A DNA stretch of 64,000 bases from Plantactinospora soyae (lineage in GTDB: Bacteria; Actinomycetota; Actinomycetes; Mycobacteriales; Micromonosporaceae), in the NCBI RefSeq assembly GCF_014874095.1, contig NZ_JADBEB010000001.1, positions 4,154,001-4,218,000 on the forward strand. Direction: 5' to 3'. The notes under the pieces were generated by a model that was given only the letters and a program-made list of their open reading frames with translations, did no database searches and had not been told where the DNA came from. The position numbers were made by a program, and so were the translations under genes. Each line of letters starts with the position of its first letter. Within the stretch, counting starts at the first letter, position 1. Shown piece after piece: positions 57,558 to 64,000 of this stretch.

Positions 57558-58456
57558 CCACCACCCAGACCCTGCCCCGGTCGGTGGCCCCGATCTCGTC
57601 GCCGCCGCCCCGCCGTCGCCGTGCCCCCGGTGCCCGGCTCTGGGAGGCCAGCCCGCTGACCTACCTTGCGCTGATCCTCGGCTCTGTGCTCTCGATCTTC
57701 CCGATCGTCTGGTCGTTCATCATCGCCTCCCGGGACAACGGCGCGGTGTACGAGATGCCGCCGACCCCGGGCGGAGAACTGTTCAACAACATCGACCGGA
57801 TGCTGGCCAACGAGGACGCCGCGTTCGTCTACGGCCTGGTCAACTCGGTCGTGGTGTCGAGTGTGGTCACCATCTCGGTGATCTTCTTCTCCACCCTGGC
57901 CGGCTTCGCCTTCGCGAAGCTCAAGTTCCGGGGCAGCAACGCACTCCTGCTGCTCATCATCCTGACCATGATGGTGCCGACCCAGCTCGGCATCATCCCG
58001 CTCTACCTGATGATGGTGGAGTTCGGCTGGACGGGCACGCTACAGGCGGTCATCGTGCCGTTCCTGGTCCAGGGCTTCGGCGTGTTCATGATGCGCCAGT
58101 ACGCGATGTCCGCGATCAGCGACGAGCTGATCGAGGCGGCCCGGCTCGACGGCTGTTCCACCTGGCGGGTCTACTGGAACGTGGTGCTTCCGGCGCTGCG
58201 TCCGGCGGCGGCGGTGCTGGGTCTGTTGATCTTCATGCAGACCTGGAACGAGTTCCTCTGGCCGTTCGTCGTGCTCACCCCCGACACGCCGACCGTGCAG
58301 TACTCGTTGAAGATCCTTTCGTCGGGGCCGTACCAGACGGATTATGTAGCTCTGTTCGCCGGTACCGCGCTGGCGACTCTGCCACTGCTCGTCGTGTTCA
58401 TCATTTTCGGCCGCCAGATCATCGGCGGCATCATGGAAGGCGCCGTCAAGTCGTGA
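57554..58456 (+). CDS. cebG: Cellobiose/cellotriose ABC transporter permease (MalG type)
   Basis: 300-residue permease. A Pro/Arg-rich cytoplasmic N-terminus is followed by six helices; the EAA loop is [42 protein letters not shown] is typical of MalG-type partners. It starts with GTG overlapping the cebF stop, and its own stop overlaps the bglC GTG (58453-58456), so cebF-cebG-bglC are translationally coupled. Confidence 0.9.
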   Translation: MTTTQTLPRSVAPISSPPPRRRRAPGARLWEASPLTYLALILGSVLSIFPIVWSFIIASRDNGAVYEMPPTPGGELFNNIDRMLANEDAAFVYGLVNSVVVSSVVTISVIFFSTLAGFAFAKLKFRGSNALLLLIILTMMVPTQLGIIPLYLMMVEFGWTGTLQAVIVPFLVQGFGVFMMRQYAMSAISDELIEAARLDGCSTWRVYWNVVLPALRPAAAVLGLLIFMQTWNEFLWPFVVLTPDTPTVQYSLKILSSGPYQTDYVALFAGTALATLPLLVVFIIFGRQIIGGIMEGAVKS

Positions 58457-59883
58457 GCAACCCCGCAAGCCCACAGTCCACGCAACTGCTTGAGGGCGTC
58501 GGGTCGACCTTCCCGCCCGGCTTCGTCTGGGGCGCGGCGACCGCGGCGTACCAGATCGAGGGTGCCGTGGCCGAGGGTGGCCGTACCCCCTCGATCTGGG
58601 ACACCTTCAGCCACGCCCCGGGCCGGGTCCTCCAGGGGCACACCGGGGACGTCGCCTGCGACCACTACCACCGGTTCTCCGACGACGTGAAGCTGATGGC
58701 CGAGCTGGGGCTGAAGGCGTACCGGCTCTCGGTGGCGTGGCCCCGGATCCAGCCCGACGGAGTCGGTCCCGGCAACCAGGAGGGCCTGGACTTCTACCGC
58801 CGGCTGGTCGACGAGCTGCTGGAACACGACATCGAGCCCTGGGTGACCCTCTACCACTGGGACCTGCCCCAGGCGATCGAGGACGCCGGTGGCTGGCCGG
58901 CCCGGGACACCGCGTCCCGGTTCGCCGAGTACGCCGCCCTGACCCACGCCGCCCTCGGCGACCGGGTCCGGAACTGGATCACCCTCAACGAGCCGTGGTG
59001 CTCGGCCTTCCTCGGCTACGGCTCCGGGGTGCACGCGCCCGGTCGTACCGTTCCGGCCGAGTCGGTACGGGCGGCGCACCACCTGATGCTCGGGCACGGA
59101 CTGGCCACCCAGGCGATGCGGGCGGCCCGGCCGGACCACGAGGTCGGGGTGACCCTGAACCTGTACGCGGTCTCCCCGCAGACCGACTCGCCCGGCGACG
59201 CCGACGCGGCCCGCCGGATCGACGGGCTGGCCAACCGGTTCTTCCTGGACCCGATCCTGCGCGGCAGCTACCCGGCCGACGTCGTCTCCGACCTCGACGC
59301 GGTGACCGACTTCGGGCACGTCCGGGACGGCGATCTCGACACCATCGCCACCCCGCTGTCGTTCCTCGGGATCAACTACTACAGCCGGCACGTCGTCGCC
59401 GCACCGCTCGAAGGGGTGGCGCCGGAGCCGTACTGGCGGGCGCAGTCGTGCTGGCCCGGCAGCGAGCAGGTCCGGTTCGTCACCCGGGGTGTGCCGGTGA
59501 CCGACATGAACTGGGAGATCGACGCCCCGGGTCTGGTGGAGATCCTCCAGCTCGTCCACCGGGACTACCCGGAGCTGCCGCTCTACATCACCGAGAACGG
59601 GTCGGCGTTCGTCGACGAGCTGGTCGACGGCCAGGTCGACGACAGCGACCGGCTGGGCTACTTCGACGCCCACCTGCGGGCCTGCCACACGGCGATCGCC
59701 TCCGGGGTGCCGCTGCGGGGCTATTTCGCCTGGTCGTTGCTTGACAACTACGAGTGGGCGTGGGGCTACACGAAGCGCTTCGGCATGGTCTACGTCGACT
59801 ACGACAGCCAGCTTCGGATCCCCAAGGCGAGCGCCAGGTGGTACGCCGGCGTGATCCGACGTAACGGTCTGACCGCACAATAG
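58453..59883 (+). CDS. bglC: GH1 beta-glucosidase
   Basis: 476-residue cytoplasmic family 1 glycoside hydrolase. The acid/base Glu180 is in NWITLNEPW and the nucleophile Glu381 in [29 protein letters not shown] is the diagnostic N-terminus, and [23 protein letters not shown] the conserved C-terminal aglycone region. No signal peptide, consistent with intracellular hydrolysis of imported cellobiose to glucose, as for Streptomyces BglC. Its stop is 28 bases before a strong terminator. Confidence 0.94.
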   Translation: MSNPASPQSTQLLEGVGSTFPPGFVWGAATAAYQIEGAVAEGGRTPSIWDTFSHAPGRVLQGHTGDVACDHYHRFSDDVKLMAELGLKAYRLSVAWPRIQPDGVGPGNQEGLDFYRRLVDELLEHDIEPWVTLYHWDLPQAIEDAGGWPARDTASRFAEYAALTHAALGDRVRNWITLNEPWCSAFLGYGSGVHAPGRTVPAESVRAAHHLMLGHGLATQAMRAARPDHEVGVTLNLYAVSPQTDSPGDADAARRIDGLANRFFLDPILRGSYPADVVSDLDAVTDFGHVRDGDLDTIATPLSFLGINYYSRHVVAAPLEGVAPEPYWRAQSCWPGSEQVRFVTRGVPVTDMNWEIDAPGLVEILQLVHRDYPELPLYITENGSAFVDELVDGQVDDSDRLGYFDAHLRACHTAIASGVPLRGYFAWSLLDNYEWAWGYTKRFGMVYVDYDSQLRIPKASARWYAGVIRRNGLTAQ

Positions 59884-59910
59884 GCGTGGTCAGCCAGTAT
59901 TGGGGGTGCT

Positions 59911-59939
59911 CGGCACCGACCCGCCCCGGGTCGGTGCCG
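59911..59939 (+). terminator. Terminator between bglC and cebR
   Basis: Perfect 13-base stem CGGCACCGACCCG / CGGGTCGGTGCCG with a 3-base loop, 28 bases after the bglC stop and 27 bases before the cebR start. It limits read-through into the regulator gene. Confidence 0.85.
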
Positions 59940-59965
59940 GGTGCCCGACGTCGGAGGGACAGACG

Positions 59966-61009
59966 ATGACAACCCAGCGCACCCGCTCGCTCGGGCGGCC
60001 CACCCTGGATGCGGTCGCCGCCCGCGCCGGCGTGGGACGGGGCACCGTGTCCCGCGTCGTCAACGGCTCACCCCAGGTGAGTCCCGAGGCCCGGGCCGCG
60101 GTCCAGCGCGCGATCGCCGAGTTGGGCTACGTGCCGAACCGGGCCGCCCGCGCACTGGTGACCCAACGGACCGACTCGGTGGCCCTCGTGGTCTCCGAGT
60201 CGGAGGAACGTGTCTTCGGCGAGCCGTTCTTCGCCGGCATCGTCCGGGGGATCAGCTCCGCGCTGCTGGAGACCCCGATGCAGCTGTGGCTGGCGATGGC
60301 GCAGTCCCCGGCCGAGCGGGAACGGGTCGAGCACCACCTCACCAACCAGCACGTGGACGGCGTACTCCTGCTCTCCCTGCACGACGCCGACCCGCTGCCC
60401 ACGCTGCTGGAGCAGCGCGGGCTGCCGACCGTGCTCGGCGGCCGGCCGGCCCGGATGCTGGGCGACCCGTCCGGGGCGTACTTCGTCGACGTGGACAACG
60501 CCGGTGGCGCCCGGCAGGCGGTGGACTACCTGGTCGGCCAGGGCCGCAAGCGGGTGGCCACCATCGCCGGCCCGCAGGACATGGGCGTGGGCGTGGCCCG
60601 GCTGACCGGCTACCAGGACGCCGTCCGGAACAGCGGCGGGATGGTCAGCGACACCCTGATCGCGTACGGCGACTTCAGCGAGAGCAGCGGCGCCGCGGCG
60701 ATGCGGCGGTTGCTGGACAGCTGTCCCGATCTCGACGCCGTCTTCGTCGCCTCCGACCTGATGGCCTGTGGCGCGTTGCGGGCGCTGCGCGAGGCCGGCC
60801 GTCGGGTGCCCGAGGACGTGGCGGTGGTCGGCTTCGAGGACGCCCCGATCGCCCGCCAGACCGAGCCACCGCTGACCACGGTCTTCCAGCCGATGGAGGA
60901 GATGGGTCGGCAGATGGCCCGGCTGCTGGTCTCGCGTATCCGCCGCGAGGAGCGCGAGGTGCCGTACGTCCTGCTCGACACCCATCTGGTGCACCGGACC
61001 TCGGCCTGA
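59966..61009 (+). CDS. cebR: LacI family repressor of the ceb operon
   Basis: 347-residue LacI-type regulator. The HTH and hinge are PTLDAVAARAGVGRGTVSRV through LGYVPNRAARALVTQRT. The periplasmic-binding-protein-like core includes GVLLLSLHDADPLPTLL and VDNAGGARQAVDYLVGQG, and the end is DVAVVGFEDAPIARQTEPPLTTV. The ATG at 59966 follows CGGAGGGAC. It presumably binds the two TGGGAnCGCTCCC boxes and is released by cellobiose. Unlike Streptomyces, where cebR lies upstream, here it is the distal gene behind a terminator. Confidence 0.9.
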   Translation: MTTQRTRSLGRPTLDAVAARAGVGRGTVSRVVNGSPQVSPEARAAVQRAIAELGYVPNRAARALVTQRTDSVALVVSESEERVFGEPFFAGIVRGISSALLETPMQLWLAMAQSPAERERVEHHLTNQHVDGVLLLSLHDADPLPTLLEQRGLPTVLGGRPARMLGDPSGAYFVDVDNAGGARQAVDYLVGQGRKRVATIAGPQDMGVGVARLTGYQDAVRNSGGMVSDTLIAYGDFSESSGAAAMRRLLDSCPDLDAVFVASDLMACGALRALREAGRRVPEDVAVVGFEDAPIARQTEPPLTTVFQPMEEMGRQMARLLVSRIRREEREVPYVLLDTHLVHRTSA

Positions 61010-61029
61010 CCTCCGGTACGCCACCTGAG

Positions 61030-62265
61030 TCAGGCGGGGGCCCAGCGCCGCAACTCGCGCCGGGCCAGCGCGGCCCGGTGCACCTCGTCCGGGCCGTCCG
61101 CCAGCCGGAGGGTACGGGCCTGGGCCCAGAGCGCGGCCAGCGGCGTGTCCTGACTGACACCGGCCCCGCCGTGCGCCTGGATCGCCTTGTCGATCACCCA
61201 CTCGGCCATCGCCGGTGTGACGATCTTGATTGCCTGGATCTCGGTGTGCGCGCCCTTGTTGCCCACCGTGTCCATCAGCCAGGCGGTCTTCAGCACCAGC
61301 AGCCGGGCCTGCTCGATCCGGATCCGCGACTCGGCGATCCAGTCCTGCACCACGCCCTGCTCGGCCAGCGGGCGGCCGAACGCGACCCGTCCGGCGGCGC
61401 GCTGGCAGAGGAGTTCGAGCGCGCGTTCGGCCATCCCGATCAGCCGCATGCAGTGGTGGATCCGGCCGGGGCCGAGCCGCGCCTGCGCGATCGCGAAGCC
61501 GTCACCGGCCTCGCCGATCAGGTGGTCCGCCGGCACCCGTACGTTGTCGAAGCTCACCTCGGCGTGCCCGCCGTGCGCGCCGTCGGTGTAGCCGAAGACC
61601 GTCAGGCCGCGTCGTACCGTCACCCCCGGGGTGTCCCGGGGCACCAGCACCATGCTCTGCTGCCGGTGCCGGGGCGCCTCCGGATCGGTCTTGCCCATCA
61701 CGATGAAGATCCCGCAGCGCGGGTCCATCGCCCCGGTCGACCACCACTTGCGCCCGGTGACCACGTAGTCGTCTCCGTCGGCGACGATCCGGGTGGCGAT
61801 GTTGGTCGCGTCCGAGGAGGCGACCTCGGGCTCGGTCATGCAGAACGCGGACCGTAGTTCGCCGTCGAGCAGCGGTCGCAGCCAGCGCTCCCGCTGGGCG
61901 GGGCTGCCGAACTCGGCCAGCAGTTCCATGTTGCCGGTGTCCGGGGCGGCACAGTTGAGCGCCTCCGGTGCGAGGTGCGGGCTGCGGCCGGTCAGTTCGG
62001 CCAGCGGCGCGTACTGGAGGTTGGTCAGTCCGGCGCCGTGCTCGGGGTCCGGCAGGAAGAGGTTCCACAGGCCACGCCGCCGGGCCTCGGCCTTGAGCTC
62101 GTCCAGCACCGGAGGGCGGCTCCACGGGTCGGCCGGGGTCGACGGGTCGGCCGCGGCGGCGACCTGCTCCTCGTACACCGCCTCGGCCGGGTGGACGCGG
62201 TCGAGCATGAAGTCGTGCAGCGCCTCGTGCAGTTCGGCGGTACGCGCGTCGAACCCGAAGTCCAT
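61030..62265 (-). CDS. Acyl-CoA dehydrogenase, ACAD10/11 type
   Basis: 411-residue flavoenzyme. [20 protein letters not shown] starts the helical domain. [20 protein letters not shown] is the FAD/substrate-binding strand, [25 protein letters not shown] is the distinctive ACAD10/11-like insertion, and [16 protein letters not shown] the C-terminal FAD-binding helix. It begins at the ATG at 62265 after GAGGAGTAGCG. A phosphotransferase gene lies 64 bases upstream; in ACAD10/11 the two domains are fused, so these two proteins probably act on the same 4-hydroxyacyl-CoA or related substrate. Confidence 0.9.
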   Translation of the reverse strand: MDFGFDARTAELHEALHDFMLDRVHPAEAVYEEQVAAAADPSTPADPWSRPPVLDELKAEARRRGLWNLFLPDPEHGAGLTNLQYAPLAELTGRSPHLAPEALNCAAPDTGNMELLAEFGSPAQRERWLRPLLDGELRSAFCMTEPEVASSDATNIATRIVADGDDYVVTGRKWWSTGAMDPRCGIFIVMGKTDPEAPRHRQQSMVLVPRDTPGVTVRRGLTVFGYTDGAHGGHAEVSFDNVRVPADHLIGEAGDGFAIAQARLGPGRIHHCMRLIGMAERALELLCQRAAGRVAFGRPLAEQGVVQDWIAESRIRIEQARLLVLKTAWLMDTVGNKGAHTEIQAIKIVTPAMAEWVIDKAIQAHGGAGVSQDTPLAALWAQARTLRLADGPDEVHRAALARRELRRWAPA

Positions 62266-62329
62266 CGCTACTCCTCGACAGTCAGCTTGGTGGCGGTGCA
62301 CCGGGGAGCGGTGTCGCCCCGGCGGTGGG

Positions 62330-63427
62330 TCAACCCCGTCTGATCGCGGTCAGGCCGTGCTCGACCAGCGGGGCGACCAGGTCGCCGATCCGGTCGAATC
62401 CCTCGCCCACGGTCTGGCCGAGCGAGTGGCGGTAGTGGATGCCCTCGCAGATGACGGCGAGCTTGAAACAGCCCAGGGCGATGTGCCAGTGCAGCGGACC
62501 GACGTCGACGTCGCTGCGGCCGGCGTACCGGTCGATGAGTTCGGCGCCGGACGGGAAGCCGGCGCGCGGCCCCAGCCCGTCCGCGACCGCGTTGCCGTCC
62601 GCCGCGTCGGAGTCGCCCAGCACCTCCCAGTACGTCAGCAGCAGGCCGAGGTCGGCGAGCGGATCGCCGAGGGTGGCCATCTCCCAGTCCAGCACCGCCC
62701 GGATCGTCACCGGTCCGGACGCCGGGTCATCTGGACACCGCGCGATCAGGTTGTCGAGCCGGTAGTCGCCGTGCACGATCCGGCCCGCGTTGGCGCCGTC
62801 GGGCGCGGTCGCGGCCAGTCGCTCGCGCAGCTCGTCGATGCCGGGCAGCGCCCGGCTCCGGGAGCGGTCGAGCTGGCCACCCCAGCGGCGTACCTGCCGG
62901 CCGAGGAAGCCCTCCGGCCGGCCGAAGTCGGCCAACCCGACGGCCGCCGGATCGACGGTGTGCAGCGTGGCCAGCACGTCCATCATGACCAGCGCGAGTT
63001 CGCGGCGCTGGGCCGGTGCGAGCGGGTCGGTCTGGGTCCGGCTCCGGTAGACCACCCCGGATACCCGTTCCATCAGGTAGAACGGGGCACCGAGCACTGT
63101 CTCGTCGGCGCAGTGCAGCAGGGCGGCGGGCACCGGGACCTCGGTACCGGCCAGCGCGGAGATCACCCGGAACTCCCGGCCCATGTCGTGCGCGGTGGCC
63201 AGGACGTGCCCGAGCGGCGGCCGGCGCAGCACGAAGTCCTGGTCCCCGGTGCGGACGAGATAGGTCAGGTTCGACTTGCCGCCGGCGATGAGCGAGGCCT
63301 GGGGCGGGCCGGCCAGCAGGTCGGGCCGGTGCTCGGCGAGGTACCCGACCAGACGGTCGAGGTCGAGCCCGGACGGCGACCCGGAGGGCGGCTCCGGCCG
63401 GACGGCGGTGGCCGGCGGATCGGTCAT
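62330..63427 (-). CDS. APH-fold phosphotransferase partnered with the acyl-CoA dehydrogenase
   Basis: 365-residue aminoglycoside-phosphotransferase-fold kinase. It has a glycine-rich start [16 protein letters not shown], an ATP-Lys region VLRRPPLG, the catalytic loop [12 protein letters not shown] (Asp base) and metal-binding [21 protein letters not shown]. Its adjacency to an ACAD10/11-type dehydrogenase indicates it is not a drug-resistance enzyme but a hydroxyacyl-CoA kinase of the LvaA / ACAD11 N-domain kind. Start uncertain: ATG at 63427, or ATG at 63445. Confidence 0.88.
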   Translation of the reverse strand: MTDPPATAVRPEPPSGSPSGLDLDRLVGYLAEHRPDLLAGPPQASLIAGGKSNLTYLVRTGDQDFVLRRPPLGHVLATAHDMGREFRVISALAGTEVPVPAALLHCADETVLGAPFYLMERVSGVVYRSRTQTDPLAPAQRRELALVMMDVLATLHTVDPAAVGLADFGRPEGFLGRQVRRWGGQLDRSRSRALPGIDELRERLAATAPDGANAGRIVHGDYRLDNLIARCPDDPASGPVTIRAVLDWEMATLGDPLADLGLLLTYWEVLGDSDAADGNAVADGLGPRAGFPSGAELIDRYAGRSDVDVGPLHWHIALGCFKLAVICEGIHYRHSLGQTVGEGFDRIGDLVAPLVEHGLTAIRRG

Positions 63428-63558
63428 CCGGACAGTTGATGGCATCTGGGCCATCGAGTCAAGTGCGGGACACGCCGGGCTAGAGTCGCCCGGGTATGCC
63501 GCCCACCGCCGGACGTACCAGCCGGGCCCGGTCGAGGGCCCGATCCAGGGGAGGATCC

Positions 63559-64000
63559 GTGGAAACGACGCCCGCCGCCGCGCCACCACTTCGACTGGTA
63601 CCGATGACCGACGAGGAGTACGCGCCCCGCCGCGCGGCGATGATCGAGGCACACGCGCAGGGGGTCGCGGCGGCCGGCGGGCTTCCGGTCGACGAGACCC
63701 GGCAGGCCTCCGAGCGGCAGAGCGACGAGTTGCTGCCGCAGGGCGTACAGACCCCGGACATGCTGCTGTTCCTCGGCATGGTCGCCGAGCAGTCGGTCGG
63801 CTGGCTCTGGATCGGGCTGCCCCGGACGCCGGACCGGCCGGAGATGGCCTGGATCTACTACGTCGCGGTCGATCCCGGGCACCGCGCCAAGGGGTACGGC
63901 CGGGCGCTCCTGCTCGCCGCCGAGCGGGAGCTGACCCGGCGCGGCGTGCCCCGGCTGGGACTGAACGTCTACGGGCACAACACGGTCGCGATCGGCCTCT
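63559..64000 (+). CDS. GNAT family N-acetyltransferase, 3' end cut by the window
   Basis: Gene running off the right edge; 147 codons are visible. The GTG at 63559 follows GGGGAGGATCC. The translation starts METTPAAAPPLRLVPMTDEE. Motif A is YYVAVDPGHRAKGYGRALLLAAERELTRRG (loop RAKGYG), then GLNVYGHNTVA, the usual CoA-binding beta5-alpha4 of GNAT proteins. The C-terminal part is missing from the window only. Divergent from the phosphotransferase gene. Confidence 0.85.
   Translation, partial: METTPAAAPPLRLVPMTDEEYAPRRAAMIEAHAQGVAAAGGLPVDETRQASERQSDELLPQGVQTPDMLLFLGMVAEQSVGWLWIGLPRTPDRPEMAWIYYVAVDPGHRAKGYGRALLLAAERELTRRGVPRLGLNVYGHNTVAIGL

Noticed and set aside
1-64000. tRNA, rRNA, CRISPR array, prophage or antibiotic gene cluster
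   Set aside because: I looked for conserved tRNA T-loops, repeat-spacer periodicity, integrases and PKS/NRPS motifs and saw none; a tRNAscan or Rfam run could still find a small RNA.

Overview
The window is very GC-rich (roughly 70-75%), uses many GTG and a few TTG starts, and has mostly 1-4 base overlaps between operon genes. Its gene content (DUF3000, actinobacterial ChdC, LigD-type polymerase and ligase, type VII secretion substrates, a ceb-type cellobiose locus) points to a filamentous actinomycete. Micromonosporaceae is my best guess; no rRNA is present to settle this. I saw no tRNA, rRNA, CRISPR array, transposase or phage gene. This looks like ordinary chromosome, dense with housekeeping and metabolic genes, and both ends cut a gene (a response regulator at the left, a GNAT acetyltransferase at the right).

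Layout. 1-1.9 kb: two-component system. 1.9-3.4 kb: DUF2637 membrane protein and a VOC protein. 3.6-6.9 kb: fadB-like and fadA-like beta-oxidation genes, divergent from galE (7.2-8.3 kb). 8.4-10.4 kb: RNase D and DUF3000. 10.6-13.9 kb: hemE, hemY/cgoX and chdC of the coproporphyrin-dependent haem pathway. 13.9-17.5 kb: acetyltransferases, a cysteine-rich protein, MsrB, a PH-like membrane protein and a LigD polymerase domain. 17.6-19.9 kb: a four-gene type VII secretion-associated operon. 20-24.5 kb: acetyltransferase, oxidoreductase, secreted peptidase, ATP-dependent DNA ligase. 25.4-27.5 kb: flavin monooxygenase divergent from a TetR regulator, with two operators between them. 27.5-33.4 kb: a membrane-bound formate dehydrogenase operon with two small extra genes. 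33.6-39.7 kb: GST, PEP-mutase-like enzyme, ArsR-like regulator, DUF1990, AlkA glycosylase, acetyltransferases. 40-43.9 kb: ECF sigma factor, anti-sigma, lipoprotein and secreted protein. 44.2-51.5 kb: a SAM-dependent enzyme, then a HerA-SbcD-SbcC-NurA DNA-end-processing operon. 51.7-54.6 kb: a phosphodiesterase, a RibD-like reductase coupled to a 39-residue Cys-rich protein, and a pRiA4b ORF-3 protein. 55.1-61 kb: cebE-cebF-cebG-bglC-cebR for cellobiose/cellotriose uptake and hydrolysis. 61-63.4 kb: acyl-CoA dehydrogenase plus phosphotransferase pair.

The most interesting points are: (i) a bacterial operon joining the four activities of the archaeal mre11-rad50-herA-nurA end-resection cluster; (ii) a ceb promoter bracketed by two CebR-type boxes 53 bp apart, followed by a CRP-like palindrome whose half-sites recur between fadA and galE; (iii) a 54-bp dispersed palindromic element with two copies that appear identical 35 kb apart and a third, diverged copy; (iv) small overlapping genes that are easy to miss (27523-27681 and 53896-54015); and (v) the type VII secretion-linked operon. 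Starts given for GTG/TTG genes rest on ribosome-binding sites read by eye. All function names come from motif recognition, not from database searches.
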